DNA of 64,000 bases from Yoonia sp. F2084L (GCF_023015625.1 NZ_JALKAH010000005.1:186001-250000), one strand, 5' to 3'; numbered from the stretch's first letter, positions 18,236-28,389 are shown. Notes: generated by a model not told the origin, from the sequence alone. Numbers and translations are program-made.

Positions 18236-18927
18236 TCCCCGCCGACCTGCTCGACCTGCTGCAACGGGTCGACACACCCACGGTCTGCAATGCCATTGAA
18301 GTGGCGCAGGGCAAGCGTGGCTTTGACGCCTACACGAAAGGGACAATGCAATGCTCAGCGCCGGGGCAATCCATGGTCGGTTTTGCGCGCACCGCCAAGA
18401 TCGCAGGACGCGAGGCCCCGACTGAAGACCCGAACGTGATCCGCGCCCGGCGGCTGGACTATTTCCGCAACATGGCAGAGGGCCCGCGCCCCGCAATTGC
18501 CGTGCTCGAAGACGTTGATTACCCCCATTGCGTGAGCGCATGGTGGGGCGAGGTGCATACGAATGTGCATAAAGGCCTTGGCCTGAACGGTGCACTGACC
18601 AACGGCGTTATGCGCGATCTTGGCGATCTAGCGGAGGGGTTTCCGGTGATTGCAGGCTCTATAGGCCCCAGCCACGCCTTTGTGCATGTGCGCGAACTGG
18701 GTACGCCGGTGAATGTCATGGGCATGACGGTAAACCAGGGCGATCTTGTGCATGCGGATCGGCATGGCGGATTGGTCATTCCACCTGAGGTGATCCCGAA
18801 CTTGAAGGCCGCGATTGAAAAGATGTTCGCAGGCGAGCAGATCATCCTCGGGCCAGCACGAGAGCCTGACTTTGATCTCGACAAATTGCTGGAGGCTTGG
18901 AGCGCGTTTGAAAAGGCGCGGACCTAG
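18220..18927 (+). CDS. RraA family protein (HMG/CHA aldolase-like)
   Basis: 235 residues. The RraA fold core is visible in DTPTVCNAIEVAQGKRGF, GARTAKIAG-like strands and NGALTNGVMRDLGDL, where R and D match the substrate- and metal-binding residues of 4-hydroxy-4-methyl-2-oxoglutarate aldolases. LVHADRHGGLVIPPEV is the conserved late motif. Family members are either class II aldolases or RNase E inhibitors; this length and the aldolase residues favour a metabolic aldolase, substrate unknown. It ends the ispH-rnhA chain, sharing its stop CTAG with the convergent oxidoreductase. Confidence 0.75.
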   Translation: MAEPVIPADLLDLLQRVDTPTVCNAIEVAQGKRGFDAYTKGTMQCSAPGQSMVGFARTAKIAGREAPTEDPNVIRARRLDYFRNMAEGPRPAIAVLEDVDYPHCVSAWWGEVHTNVHKGLGLNGALTNGVMRDLGDLAEGFPVIAGSIGPSHAFVHVRELGTPVNVMGMTVNQGDLVHADRHGGLVIPPEVIPNLKAAIEKMFAGEQIILGPAREPDFDLDKLLEAWSAFEKART

Positions 18928-19895
18928 GCGACTTTCAACACAATCTTCCCAATATGCGCGCTACTTTCCATGCGGGCATGGGCGGCGGCTGCATCTTCCA
19001 ACACGAATTCCTGATCCATCACCGGGGCGACTTTGCCTGCCGTGATCAGCGGCCAGACATGTTTGCGCAAATCATCCGAAATCCGTGCCTTTGCCAGATC
19101 GGACTGCGGGCGCAGCGTTGATCCTGTGATCGTCAACCGGCGCGTCATCAGCTGCACGAGGTTCAAGTCGACCTTCGGCCCTTGCAGAAATGCGATCTGC
19201 ACCAGTTTTCCGTCGTCCGCCAACGCTTTGAGATTACGCTGGATATAAGGGCCTCCGACCATATCAAGGATCAGATCGGCCCCTCCCAGCGCTTGCATTT
19301 TTTCAACAAAATCGTCTTCGCGGTAATTAAAGGCCGCCTCTGCCCCCAAACCCATGCAAGCCGTGCATTTGTCGTCCGACCCGGCGGTCGCAAACACGCG
19401 TGCACCAAAGGCCTTGGCCAGTTGGATGGCCGTTGTGCCGATCCCGGAACTGCCGCCATGCACCAAAAACCGTTGGCCGGCTTTCAAGTCGCCGCGCATG
19501 AAGACATTGGACCACACGGTAAAAAACGTCTCGGGCAAACAAGCCGCCTGTTTCAAATTCAGACCACCGGGAATGGGCAAGCAATGCGCAGCGGGGGTCG
19601 CCACGTATTCAGCATAGCCACCACCCGGCAACAACGCGCAGACCTGATCGCCAAGCTTGAGGCCCGCAACACCGGCACCGCAAGACACGACCTCACCCGC
19701 AGCCTCTAACCCCGGCAGATCACTGGCACCCTTGGGCGGATTATAAAGACCCGCACGCTGCAATGCGTCAGGGCGGTTGACCCCGGCATAGGCAACCTTG
19801 ATCACCACCTGATCATGGGCAGGTTCCGGCATCGGCCGGTCCGTAAGGGTCAGCACCTCCGGCCCGCCGGGTTGGGAAATCTCGATGGCCTTCAT
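18924..19895 (-). CDS. Zinc-independent quinone oxidoreductase (zeta-crystallin/PIG3-like)
   Basis: 323 residues from ATG 19895 (MKAIEISQPGGPEVL), which matches the family N-terminus; an upstream extension to 19958 is not conserved-looking. Motifs: AYAGVNRPDALQRAGLY, LPGLEAAGEVV, the nucleotide-binding VHGGSSGIGTTAIQLAKA and later DMVGGPYIQRNLKAL. These NADPH-dependent medium-chain reductases reduce quinones or enones and lack structural zinc. The gene is convergent with rraA and shares its CTAG stop; it follows coq9 by 13 bp and may be cotranscribed with it. Confidence 0.85.
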   Translation of the reverse strand: MKAIEISQPGGPEVLTLTDRPMPEPAHDQVVIKVAYAGVNRPDALQRAGLYNPPKGASDLPGLEAAGEVVSCGAGVAGLKLGDQVCALLPGGGYAEYVATPAAHCLPIPGGLNLKQAACLPETFFTVWSNVFMRGDLKAGQRFLVHGGSSGIGTTAIQLAKAFGARVFATAGSDDKCTACMGLGAEAAFNYREDDFVEKMQALGGADLILDMVGGPYIQRNLKALADDGKLVQIAFLQGPKVDLNLVQLMTRRLTITGSTLRPQSDLAKARISDDLRKHVWPLITAGKVAPVMDQEFVLEDAAAAHARMESSAHIGKIVLKVA

Positions 19896-19908
19896 GAACT
19901 TATTATTC

Positions 19909-20604
19909 CTATTGCGGATCGCGCCAAACACCGGGCAGATCAGGGTCGGTCGCGGCACCTGGCGCTTTGACTGAGCCCATCATACGCTCCAACGTGGTGG
20001 TCAGCGGTTTCAAAAGAGGGCTGGCCTTGGCGTGCGCTTTGATCTTCTCAAACTGCATGACGTTGTCAATGCGCCGGTCGATGAAGGCATCCGTTGCCTG
20101 CAAGTCAAGACTGTCATCGCCCAGCCAATACAGGATCACCGCACTATAAACGCCCGAAAGCGTCATCCGCTTCGTGTACCAATTCACATCGCGCGACGTG
20201 TCGCCAAGCGCGGTCCAGATCGCATCCGCCGTGCCCCAAATCAGCTTGGCCCCATCCGCCGCCATGTGCGGCAGCGCAAAAAGGGTGGTGCCGCGACGCA
20301 CGGCCTCTTTATCGTCGATCACTTGCAGGCGCAGTCGGATCGCATGGGCGACCTTATCGCGAAAGCGCATCGCGGTCAGGTCGGCCTCTTTCAGGGCGGC
20401 CACCATCGCAGCATCACCCCGCTGATGATAGGCGATGGCGAGATCAACAGCACCACGCGGGCAAAGTGTGGCGGCAGCACCGGGAGTGATATCAGCATCA
20501 GCAATGGCCGCGTTGAACGTCGCGGGGGACCACCCGTCAAATGCCACATGCGGCAAGGCGGCGTCCAAAAGCGTGTTCAACATAGGGTCTATTGGGGCGG
20601 TCAT
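19909..20604 (-). CDS. coq9: COQ9 family ubiquinone biosynthesis protein
   Basis: 231 residues from ATG 20604, with GGAG nine bases upstream. The COQ9 hallmarks are LPHVAFDGWSPATFNAAIAD, the middle WGTADAIWTALGDTSRD and YTKRMTLSGVYSAV; the fold is TetR-like without DNA binding. COQ9 binds lipids and assists COQ7 hydroxylation in ubiquinone synthesis. It is divergent from rpsU with a 109-bp intergenic region that carries a TTTGCAAA palindrome and the rpsU leader hairpin. Confidence 0.85.
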   Translation of the reverse strand: MTAPIDPMLNTLLDAALPHVAFDGWSPATFNAAIADADITPGAAATLCPRGAVDLAIAYHQRGDAAMVAALKEADLTAMRFRDKVAHAIRLRLQVIDDKEAVRRGTTLFALPHMAADGAKLIWGTADAIWTALGDTSRDVNWYTKRMTLSGVYSAVILYWLGDDSLDLQATDAFIDRRIDNVMQFEKIKAHAKASPLLKPLTTTLERMMGSVKAPGAATDPDLPGVWRDPQ

Positions 20605-20699
20605 GATCCTGATCTCCTGCAACGGCGGACACTAGACAAACTAGCCCACCTTTGCTATCTGCCCACTTCCTGCAATTTTTGCAAATTTAACTTAGAGAG

Positions 20700-20713
20700 G
20701 TGGTGAAAACCAC
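20700..20713 (+). promoter_or_regulatory. Short GAAA-loop hairpin directly before the rpsU start
   Basis: GTGGT (20700-20704) and ACCAC (20709-20713) pair around a GAAA tetraloop and end at the base before the rpsU ATG. The Shine-Dalgarno-like GAGAGGTGG runs into the left arm, so the stem would compete with ribosome binding. This could allow feedback by S21 or simply be a stable leader structure. Seen in sequence; regulation is inferred. Confidence 0.4.
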
Positions 20714-20920
20714 ATGCAGGTTAGTGTTCGTGATAACAACGTCGATCAGGCGTTGCGTGCTCTGAAGAAAAAGCTCCAGCGTGAGGGCGTTTTTCGTGAA
20801 ATGAAGCTTAAGCAACATTTCGAAAAGCCGTCCGTGCGTAAAGCACGCGAGAAAGCAGAAGCGATCCGCCGTCAGCGCAAGCTGGCTCGGAAAAAGCTCC
20901 AGCGTGAAGGTCTGCTCTAA
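20714..20920 (+). CDS. rpsU: 30S ribosomal protein S21
   Basis: 68 residues, typical for S21: an N-terminal [20 protein letters not shown] and a very basic C-terminal helix with [18 protein letters not shown]21 binds the 30S platform near the anti-Shine-Dalgarno region. Monocistronic: a strong intrinsic terminator lies 29 bp after the stop and the neighbours run the other way. A tetraloop hairpin abuts the start codon. Confidence 0.97.
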   Translation: MQVSVRDNNVDQALRALKKKLQREGVFREMKLKQHFEKPSVRKAREKAEAIRRQRKLARKKLQREGLL

Positions 20921-20948
20921 AGCGACCCTTCAGCGTTACGATCTAAAG

Positions 20949-20981
20949 AACCTCCGGCTGAGTGATCAGGCGGGGGTTTTT
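20949..20981 (+). terminator. Rho-independent terminator of rpsU
   Basis: AACCTCCGGCTGA (20949-20961) pairs with TCAGGCGGGGGTT (20966-20978), with one mismatch and one G-U, around a GTGA tetraloop, and is followed directly by more T residues. It ends at the last codon of the convergent MFS gene. Confidence 0.85.
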
Positions 20982-22207
20982 CATTCCCCCGGCGTACCGT
21001 CAGATCGCATACGCAGCACCAGCGGGGTAATCAGTATGATCAAGAACCCTGCAATCAAGAACGGGGCGCCGGGCAGATAAAGACCATCATCGTTGACCGC
21101 ACGCTCAAACACGCCGGTTAACAAGAGCGGGGCCACGACCGCCGCTACTGACGCCAGCGATGCTATCACGCCTTGCACCAACCCCTGTTGATCTTCACCC
21201 ACACGGTTGGCTGCGAAAGCGGTCATCAAGGGTGGTGCCATGTCTGACAGCGCAGCGATGGGCAAGAAAATAACCACAGCCCAGACCGCGCCCGCAAAGC
21301 CAAAGCCGATCATCCCGACAATCGCCGCCCCGGTCGCGAACAGCAGGGTTTTGTAGTCGCCAATGCGCTTGGTCAATTGCGGCAACACGCCGGCTTGCAC
21401 GACAGCGATCAAGATACCGTAGGCCGATAGCGACAGGCCGATGGTGAACCCATCCCATGCGAACACCTCGCGTCCCCAAAACGCCCAAAGCGTGACATAG
21501 ACCATATTCGCGAACTCAAACACAAAGATGCAGATCAGCGGGATCGCAAGACCCGGCAAGCGGATCGCGCGCAGGATGATGGCAAATGGATTCAGATCTC
21601 CCCTGCCAAACGGGCGGCGATTTTCCTCTTTCAGCGATTCCGGCAGGATGAAGAACCCAAACGCCACGTTGACCGCAGACAATGCCGCAGCAATCCAAAA
21701 CGGTGCGGTAATGTGCCAGCCCGACGCAAGCCCACCAAGGGCGGGACCAATGACAAAGCCAATCCCGAATGCTGCCCCGATCATGCCAAAGGCAGCCCCG
21801 CGTTGTTCGGGCTTGGCGATATCGGCAATGTACGCAGTCGCCGTTATATATGTCGCCCCGGCCATACCAGCGACGACGCGCCCCACAAGCAGCACCCAAT
21901 AGGTCTGGGCCATCGCCATGATGACATAATCAATCGTCAACGTGACCAAGGCGGCAATCAGGATTGGCCTGCGCCCAAAGGCATCCGACAGGCTGCCAAT
22001 AATAGGCCCGCACAGAAACATCGCTGCGGCATAGGCCGACATCATCACCCCGCCCCAAAATGCGCCTTCCGCGGTGCTGGTCGCACCGACACGGTCCATC
22101 AGATCGGGCATGATCGGAAAGACGATGCCGATGCCAATCGCGTCGATCAGCAGAGTTGCGAGGATGAACAAAAAGGGGCCGGACAGCTTCATGCTGCCAA
22201 TCGACAC
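20981..22207 (-). CDS. MFS transporter, TetA-like drug/H+ antiporter
   Basis: Up to 408 residues with about 12 membrane segments. Motif A is GSLSDAFGRRPILIAAL between TM2 and TM3, and the antiporter motif C is in GFVIGPALGGLAS of TM5; both are features of the DHA1/TCR-Tet group, which exports drugs or metabolites in exchange for protons. A start at GTG 22207 or ATG 22192 (MKLSGPFLF) is possible. The substrate cannot be predicted. The gene lies 46 bp after ftsK on the same strand, unlike many relatives where lolA follows ftsK (from memory). Confidence 0.83.
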   Translation of the reverse strand: MSIGSMKLSGPFLFILATLLIDAIGIGIVFPIMPDLMDRVGATSTAEGAFWGGVMMSAYAAAMFLCGPIIGSLSDAFGRRPILIAALVTLTIDYVIMAMAQTYWVLLVGRVVAGMAGATYITATAYIADIAKPEQRGAAFGMIGAAFGIGFVIGPALGGLASGWHITAPFWIAAALSAVNVAFGFFILPESLKEENRRPFGRGDLNPFAIILRAIRLPGLAIPLICIFVFEFANMVYVTLWAFWGREVFAWDGFTIGLSLSAYGILIAVVQAGVLPQLTKRIGDYKTLLFATGAAIVGMIGFGFAGAVWAVVIFLPIAALSDMAPPLMTAFAANRVGEDQQGLVQGVIASLASVAAVVAPLLLTGVFERAVNDDGLYLPGAPFLIAGFLIILITPLVLRMRSDGTPGE

Positions 22208-22253
22208 CTCTTTGCTCTGGGTAGCAAGCCGCTAAAGCAACACTCCTGACACG

Positions 22254-25133
22254 TTAGTGCTGCTCGGGTACCAAAATCTCGCGTTTGCCAACGTGGTTGG
22301 CGGAACTGACGACGCCTTCGTCTTCCATCTGCTCAACAAGTCTAGCGGCCTTGTTATAGCCGATCGCAAGCTTGCGTTGGATGTAGGAGGTAGAGCATTT
22401 GCGATCCTTGATCACAATCGCCACGGCGGTGTCATAAAGTGCGTTTTCGCTATCCGACCCGTCACCAAGGCCAAGCACCAGATCAATGCTGCTTTCCTGA
22501 TCATCAGGCGGCCCCTCGACCACACCTGACATATACTCAGGCGGGCCAAAGCCTTTCAGGTGGTTGACGATTTCCTCAACTTCCTCATCGCTGACAAACG
22601 GCCCGTGCACGCGGGTAATCTTGGACCCACCCGCCATATAAAGCATGTCACCCATGCCCAAAAGCTGCTCTGCGCCCATTTCACCCAAAATCGTGCGGCT
22701 GTCGATTTTCGAGGTCACCTGGAAGGAAATCCGTGTCGGGAAGTTCGCCTTGATCGTACCGGTGATCACATCGACTGACGGACGCTGTGTGGCCATGATC
22801 AGGTGAATACCCGACGCACGCGCCATCTGTGCCAGACGCTGAATGCAGGCTTCAATCTCTTTACCGGCCACCATCATCAGGTCGGCCATCTCATCAACAA
22901 TGACGACGATGTAAGGCAGCACTTCCGGCTGAAACTCCTCTGTCTCAAAGATCGGATCGCCGGTTTCATCATCAAACCCGGTCTGCACCGTGCGGCTGAA
23001 CATTTCGCCCTTGGCCAGCGCATCTTTCACGCGACCATTGAAGCCATCAATGTTGCGCACGCCCATCTTGGACATCTTGCGATAGCGTTCTTCCATCTCG
23101 CCCACGACCCATTTGAGGGCGACAACCGCCTTTTTCGGGTCGGTCACAACAGGCGACAACAGATGCGGGATGCCGTCGTAGACGCTGAGTTCCAGCATCT
23201 TAGGGTCAATCATGATCATCCGGCATTCTTCCGGTGTCAGCTTGTAAAGCAGCGACAGGATCATCGTGTTGATCGCCACGGATTTACCCGAACCGGTTGT
23301 ACCAGCAATCAGCAGGTGAGGCATCTTGGCAAGGTTGGCGATGATCGGTTCACCACCAATATCCTTGCCCAGCGCCAGTGGCAGCTTTTGATTGCCATCG
23401 CCAAAGTCACGATGGGAAAGGATTTCGCGCAAGACCACCTTTTCGCGGTTCTCATTGGGCAGTTCGATACCAATGACCGACCGACCCGGCACGGTGGAAA
23501 CGCGTGCAGACAAGGCAGACATTGAACGCGCGATATCATCGGACAGGCCGATCACACGGGATGCTTTCAAACCCGGCGCAGGCTCTAGCTCGTACATCGT
23601 GACGACAGGGCCGGGACGGACCGAAACGATGTCACCCTTCACGCCGTAATCATCCAGCACGCTTTCGAGCATGCGGGCGTTTTCTTCCAGCGCTTCATCG
23701 CTCAGGTGGTGACGCTGAATATCAATCGGGTTGGACAACAGGCCAAGCGGCGGATGCTCGTAATCGGCATACTTATCTTCAAAGCTCAGAGCAGGCTGCG
23801 CCTCGGCTTGGGCCTGACGAGACGGGGCAGGTGCGCGTTTCGGCGGATGCTGCACAACGCTACGCGGCTCGGGTGTCGGGACATGCACCTGAGGGATTGG
23901 CATATGCGGCGCGGCCATGCGCGGCGCTTCAACTGGTGTTTCGATCAACTCTTCATCTGCGGATGTGTCGTCTTCCAACGGCGCGAACACGAGCGGCTGT
24001 GGGCCGCGGCCAGCGGTCAAAGATGGTTCAATACGTACACCGGTTGGCGCTGGTGGCACAGAGCGGTTCTTGATCGCATCGGCAATACGCGCGCTGACGC
24101 GATCCGTGTTGCCGCCTTCCGGCATGACGGGATCAACGGGTACAGGCGTCACCAATTCAGGCTCCGGCATCGCATCATTGCGCTTCAGCAGGCCGGACAG
24201 AAAACCACCTTGTGGCTCAGGTGCGACGGTTCGGGCAGGAGCCGCCAGAGGCGGTGCTGGCGGCATCTTTGGTGCGGTCAGGGGCGGCTCGGCTGTCGGC
24301 ATCACGGGGTTGGCACGAACAACGGCAGCAGCACGGGTGCGCGGATCTTCCTGAAGCGATGCAACAGAGAACGGGTCTTCCAGCGCAGGTTCATCCGCAC
24401 GGGCGGCACGTGTCTCAGCGAACTGTTCGCGGCGCGCCTGCACAGTGGCGTTCACACCTTGGGCTGCCTGGGCTGACAACGCAGCCCCCTTGCCCATTAC
24501 CCGCAGCAACATGGCATAAAGCATAACGGTGCCCAGCAACGCAAAGCGGCCAGCCGCCTTCATTTCGGGTCGCGTGAACCCAAGCACAAAGGCCATCAGC
24601 GCCAGCAAAGCAACACCGGACAAGAGCGACAACAGCTTAACGCCAAAGATCGTACCGAAGGGCACAATTGTCAGGATAACACCCAACACAGTATCACCAA
24701 ACAGACCACCCAAACCAAAGTTCGCAGGCCACGCAAAACCGGGTGTCAGCGTCGCGGCATGGGCCGACGCCAGCACAATGGCGACGGGCGCAAAGATCAA
24801 ACGCCCGATGGCGCGTTCCTGCCCGTGGTGCATCACAAAGCGCAGGCCCCACATCATCAGCACAACCGGCACAACCCAAATACCAAGCCCAATGATCATC
24901 ATCAAAGGTGCGGCAACCGACGCCCCGAAATGGCCCAGCCAGTTCTGCACAGGGGCATCCGTCGCGGAAATCCAGCTTGGATCATCGGGCGAATAGCTGC
25001 CCACCATCAGAGCAATCAACAAGCCCGCGAAAAGCAGACCAAGGCCCAAAAGCTCTTTGGTGCGTTTTTCAATCGCTGCTTGTGTCGTGCTGTCCAAAAG
25101 CGGATCGCGCCGCCGGGATTGGTAAGATGCCAT
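22254..25133 (-). CDS. ftsK: DNA translocase FtsK
   Basis: 959 residues from ATG 25133, with GAGGA eight bases upstream. The N-terminus has four membrane segments (residues about 30-210), then a Pro-rich linker to about 440 ([19 protein letters not shown]), then the RecA-like motor with Walker [14 protein letters not shown] near residue 617 and Walker [13 protein letters not shown]. The C-terminal winged-helix gamma domain ([17 protein letters not shown]) reads KOPS sequences. FtsK anchors at the division septum and pumps chromosome termini. Domain order and length are complete. Confidence 0.96.
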   Translation of the reverse strand: MASYQSRRRDPLLDSTTQAAIEKRTKELLGLGLLFAGLLIALMVGSYSPDDPSWISATDAPVQNWLGHFGASVAAPLMMIIGLGIWVVPVVLMMWGLRFVMHHGQERAIGRLIFAPVAIVLASAHAATLTPGFAWPANFGLGGLFGDTVLGVILTIVPFGTIFGVKLLSLLSGVALLALMAFVLGFTRPEMKAAGRFALLGTVMLYAMLLRVMGKGAALSAQAAQGVNATVQARREQFAETRAARADEPALEDPFSVASLQEDPRTRAAAVVRANPVMPTAEPPLTAPKMPPAPPLAAPARTVAPEPQGGFLSGLLKRNDAMPEPELVTPVPVDPVMPEGGNTDRVSARIADAIKNRSVPPAPTGVRIEPSLTAGRGPQPLVFAPLEDDTSADEELIETPVEAPRMAAPHMPIPQVHVPTPEPRSVVQHPPKRAPAPSRQAQAEAQPALSFEDKYADYEHPPLGLLSNPIDIQRHHLSDEALEENARMLESVLDDYGVKGDIVSVRPGPVVTMYELEPAPGLKASRVIGLSDDIARSMSALSARVSTVPGRSVIGIELPNENREKVVLREILSHRDFGDGNQKLPLALGKDIGGEPIIANLAKMPHLLIAGTTGSGKSVAINTMILSLLYKLTPEECRMIMIDPKMLELSVYDGIPHLLSPVVTDPKKAVVALKWVVGEMEERYRKMSKMGVRNIDGFNGRVKDALAKGEMFSRTVQTGFDDETGDPIFETEEFQPEVLPYIVVIVDEMADLMMVAGKEIEACIQRLAQMARASGIHLIMATQRPSVDVITGTIKANFPTRISFQVTSKIDSRTILGEMGAEQLLGMGDMLYMAGGSKITRVHGPFVSDEEVEEIVNHLKGFGPPEYMSGVVEGPPDDQESSIDLVLGLGDGSDSENALYDTAVAIVIKDRKCSTSYIQRKLAIGYNKAARLVEQMEDEGVVSSANHVGKREILVPEQH

Positions 25134-25144
25134 ATGCTCGTTCC

Positions 25145-26320
25145 TCAATCGTACAAACAGTCGCGGATCAGGGTCAGACCGCGCTGCATTTCTTCTTTTG
25201 GGGCCACCATGGCGACCCGGATATAGGGTTTGCCGGGGTTTTGGCCCCCGATCTCTCGGCTCAGATAGGCACCGGGCAAGGTACGCACGCCGGTCTCTTG
25301 CCAGAGCCTGACGGCGGCCTCTTCGCCATCATCGACCGGTAACCACAAAAAGAACCCTGCCTGCGGGCTTTGGTAGCCGGGGATGTCGCCAAACGTTTCG
25401 TCAGCGATGACGTATTTTTCCGCGTAGAGCGCCCGGTTCTCAACCACATGCGCATCGTCGCTCCAAGCCGCAGTTGCCACTGCCTGCAACGGCTCTGGCA
25501 GCGGTGCTCCCGCAAACGCACGCAACTGCCGCAGCCGCGCAATGCTGTTCCGCCCACCAGCACAGAAACCAGAGCGAAGACCCGGCAAGTTCGACCGCTT
25601 GGAAAGCGAATGAAAAACCATAACCCGCTCTGGATCAGCGCGCATCCAGCGCGCGACATGCAAGGCTCCGCGTGGCGGCGTATCCCGGTAAATCTCAGCG
25701 TAACATTCATCCGCCAGCACCTTAAAGTCGTACTTTTCAGCCAGATTGATCAGATCACGCCAATAACCCCCATCGGCCACAACCCCCTGTGGGTTGGCTG
25801 GTGAGCAGATGTAGGCCAGTGCAGTGCGGTTCAGCACATCCTCTGGCAGGGCATGGAAATCTGGAAGGTGGCCAGTTTCCGCTGTCGCTGGCACGTAAAT
25901 CGGCTCTGCGCCCACAGAAAGCGCAGCGACCGCATAAACCTGATAAAACGGGTTTGGGGTCAGCACGACTGGCCGCCCGTTTTTCACCTCAGGGCACAGC
26001 GCCATCGCAGCGTTATAGAGTCCTTCGCGTGTGCCGTTCAGTGTCAGCACCTGATCAGGAAGTATTTCAAGGTCATATCGACGCCGGATATACCCGACAA
26101 TTGCCTTCAGATGCGCGTCGGTCCCGTTGTTCGCCGGATACTTCCCGAATCCGGCCAGGTTGTCCGCAATGATATCGCCCACGAACGCAGGAAACGCATG
26201 GCGCGGTTCGCCAATCGTCATGTTGATCGCCTCGGACGCCGTTGTCGGCACGTCAAGAAGCGCACGCAAGCGTGGCCACGTCGCTGCCGGAAGGTCCGAA
26301 AACCGCTCAGGAAATACCAT
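25145..26320 (-). CDS. Class I/II PLP-dependent aminotransferase
   Basis: 391 residues from ATG 26320 with GAGG five bases upstream. The substrate/cofactor region [13 protein letters not shown], the aspartate region [15 protein letters not shown] and the PLP lysine in [17 protein letters not shown] identify fold-type I aminotransferases. The closest remembered type is N-succinyldiaminopimelate/acetylornithine-like aminotransferase DapC, but substrate is uncertain. It lies 11 bp upstream of ftsK on the same strand and is probably cotranscribed. Confidence 0.85.
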   Translation of the reverse strand: MVFPERFSDLPAATWPRLRALLDVPTTASEAINMTIGEPRHAFPAFVGDIIADNLAGFGKYPANNGTDAHLKAIVGYIRRRYDLEILPDQVLTLNGTREGLYNAAMALCPEVKNGRPVVLTPNPFYQVYAVAALSVGAEPIYVPATAETGHLPDFHALPEDVLNRTALAYICSPANPQGVVADGGYWRDLINLAEKYDFKVLADECYAEIYRDTPPRGALHVARWMRADPERVMVFHSLSKRSNLPGLRSGFCAGGRNSIARLRQLRAFAGAPLPEPLQAVATAAWSDDAHVVENRALYAEKYVIADETFGDIPGYQSPQAGFFLWLPVDDGEEAAVRLWQETGVRTLPGAYLSREIGGQNPGKPYIRVAMVAPKEEMQRGLTLIRDCLYD

Positions 26321-26467
26321 AACTGCCTCAATACGCCGGATCATTTTCGCCCGACTTTTTTGTAAACTAGCGCGGGAGAGGCGGACCTGTCCAGAAGAAG
26401 GGGCAGGTCAGCGGGTTTTTGTGGCTTTTTGGTCAGTTAGGCATGTCAGGTTTGAGCCTAACCTGCT

Positions 26468-26914
26468 CTAATCACTTTGAAAGCGTGCGATGAGGTCGTC
26501 GAAGCTATCAGGTTGAGTCTCGTGGCAGGTTTCATCTGAGATAAACCACAAAATCCAAGGCTGAGCACTTCTTGTCCAGATATGCGCAATGGGTGTGATC
26601 TGGCAAATGTCGTCAAGTGAACCTCCTTTCACACTAAGAACATCGTCCTCATCGAGGGATCCATGATGTATGCGCGTACCGCAATCGGCGCAGTGGTTGC
26701 AGACCTTCTCATTCCCGCTATCGGCATTTGTTTTCCAAGTCTTTAGGATACCGGATGTGAGCTTGAATGAGTGGGTTGGGAACCAAACAGACATCCCAAA
26801 AGCACTGCTTGATTGCCGTTGGCAATCAGTACAATGGCAACAGTAGGCAATGATCGGGTTGCTGTTTACTTCGTATCGCACTGCCCCGCATTGGCACCCA
26901 CCATAGAACTTCAT
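26468..26914 (-). CDS. GFA family protein (formaldehyde-activating enzyme/CENP-V fold)
   Basis: 148 residues from ATG 26914, preceded by AAAGGTG. The Zn-binding cysteines are clear: GGCQCGAVRYEV at the N-terminus, YCCHCTDCQRQSSSAFG, and the C-terminal CNHCADCGTRIHHG. GFA proteins bind zinc and have been linked to glutathione-dependent formaldehyde handling, although many have unknown activity. Its base composition looks more AT-rich than the flanking aminotransferase and amidase, suggesting a later insertion into this otherwise conserved cluster. Confidence 0.85.
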   Translation of the reverse strand: MKFYGGCQCGAVRYEVNSNPIIAYCCHCTDCQRQSSSAFGMSVWFPTHSFKLTSGILKTWKTNADSGNEKVCNHCADCGTRIHHGSLDEDDVLSVKGGSLDDICQITPIAHIWTRSAQPWILWFISDETCHETQPDSFDDLIARFQSD

Positions 26915-26982
26915 TTTTGCACCTTTGCCACCCATTCGATCCTCACCGCTAAGTCGCCATCAAGCAATGCAGAGCTACCAAT

Positions 26983-28311
26983 CTACCGCAAAGCCCTCTC
27001 CGCCGCAGCCGCCACCCTTAGCAACGCCTCTTCCGTTCCATTCTGCCCATTCAGCATGATCCCGCAAGACGGCACCCCCGTCGGCAGCGTCACCGAGCAT
27101 ACATCCATCAGGTTCGCGACCCGTGTATTCCGCAGGGCCAGCAGGTTCTCGGATTTGTAGTAGTCATCGTCCGACAACAACCGCTCTGCATTGGGCGGCA
27201 GGATCGGGGCTGTGGGCATGATCACCGCATCAAACTGCGCTGTCTCTGCATGGTACTGTTTGCGAATGTCGCGCAGCATATTCCAGCCAGCGCAGTAATC
27301 CGGGCCAGTGACTGTTTGCCCACCGCGCACACGTTCCAAAATCTGGGGGAACATCTTTTCGGGGTGCGCCTCGACCAGATCACGCCACCAGCCATAACTG
27401 TCGGCGGCATAAAGGTTGCCTGCCACGTTGAACGCATCGAAAAGCTGCGAAAAATAGCGGTGTTCGATCTGCGCGCCAGCAGCTTTAAGGCGCAACACGG
27501 CGCTCTCAAACGCCTCGCGAGGCGCATCGCGGACATCCTCGGGCACGATGGTATCCAGCACCATCAGACGCACCCCATCAAGGCTGTTGCCCGCAAGATC
27601 CGCTGGTTTACTGCCCTCAAGCGCCGCCAGAAACAGCCCTGCATCCTCAACCGACCGGCAAAGCGGGCCGACCGTATCGAATGTCAGGCAAAGCGGAACA
27701 GTGCCTTCCAAAGACAACCGCCCATGCGTGGTTTTCAAACCAACCAGATCATTCCAGGCGGATGGTATTCGGACAGACCCGCCCGTATCCGACCCGATGC
27801 CAGCCGCCGCCAAGCCAAAGGCGACCGAAGCCCCTGCCCCCGATGATGACCCACCGGGCACCGCCGTCTGATCATTCACGCAAGGTGGAGTCGCAGTGAT
27901 GGGGTTCAGACCCAGCCCCGAAAAGGCGATCTCGGACATGTGGGTTTTGCCAAGGCAAACGAGCCCCGCCGCTGTCGCCGCTTTCAAGACCTCTGCGTCC
28001 TCATCAGGCACGCGGCCTTCCATCAGTGCAGTGCCTGCCTCGGTTCCGATGCCAGCTGTGTCAAAGAGGTCCTTCCAGGACACAGGCACACCATCAAGCA
28101 CCCCGCGACGCATCCCCGCTTTCGCCCGCTCGGACGCTGCTTTCGCCTCAGCCCGCGCGCGGTCATGGGTCACACGCGCATAAATCCGGTCGCGATGTTC
28201 GTGCGCGTCTATGGCCTCCAGATACACCTCCGTCAGCGCCAGCGGATCAATGTCACCTGCCCCAATCGCGCGGCCCAAATCCGCCGCTGTCATCCATCGC
28301 CAGTCTTGCAT
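26983..28311 (-). CDS. Amidase (amidase signature family)
   Basis: 442 residues from ATG 28311, with AGGAG upstream; the frame extends a further 79 codons but this is not amidase-like. The Ser-Ser-Lys triad is visible: lysine in VSWKDLFDTAG, then GGSSSGAGASVAFGLAAAG and SDTGGSVRIPSA. These enzymes hydrolyse amides; the substrate is not evident and the annotation GatA is not justified because gatB/gatC are absent. Divergent from the ubiH-like gene with a 78-bp intergenic region. Confidence 0.87.
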   Translation of the reverse strand: MQDWRWMTAADLGRAIGAGDIDPLALTEVYLEAIDAHEHRDRIYARVTHDRARAEAKAASERAKAGMRRGVLDGVPVSWKDLFDTAGIGTEAGTALMEGRVPDEDAEVLKAATAAGLVCLGKTHMSEIAFSGLGLNPITATPPCVNDQTAVPGGSSSGAGASVAFGLAAAGIGSDTGGSVRIPSAWNDLVGLKTTHGRLSLEGTVPLCLTFDTVGPLCRSVEDAGLFLAALEGSKPADLAGNSLDGVRLMVLDTIVPEDVRDAPREAFESAVLRLKAAGAQIEHRYFSQLFDAFNVAGNLYAADSYGWWRDLVEAHPEKMFPQILERVRGGQTVTGPDYCAGWNMLRDIRKQYHAETAQFDAVIMPTAPILPPNAERLLSDDDYYKSENLLALRNTRVANLMDVCSVTLPTGVPSCGIMLNGQNGTEEALLRVAAAAERALR

Positions 28312-28389
28312 TTCATTCTCCTGTTCGGGACGACGGTAGCGGCCATCAGGCGCATGGACAATCCCGCCTGGCTGCGCATATTGCCAAGC

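Noticed and set aside
17588..18595. 335-codon minus-strand open frame opposite the hydrolase and RraA genes
   Set aside because: Overlaps two well-supported coding genes; composition is antisense-like.
18220..18927. RraA-like gene as the CHA aldolase of the protocatechuate 4,5-cleavage route
   Set aside because: The protocatechuate genes in this window are the 3,4-cleavage set and lie 32 kb away; no contextual support.
27940..28389. 150-codon N-terminal extension of the ubiH-like hydroxylase
   Set aside because: Runs antisense through the amidase start and lacks a flavin fold; the FAD motif begins at the ATG at 28390.
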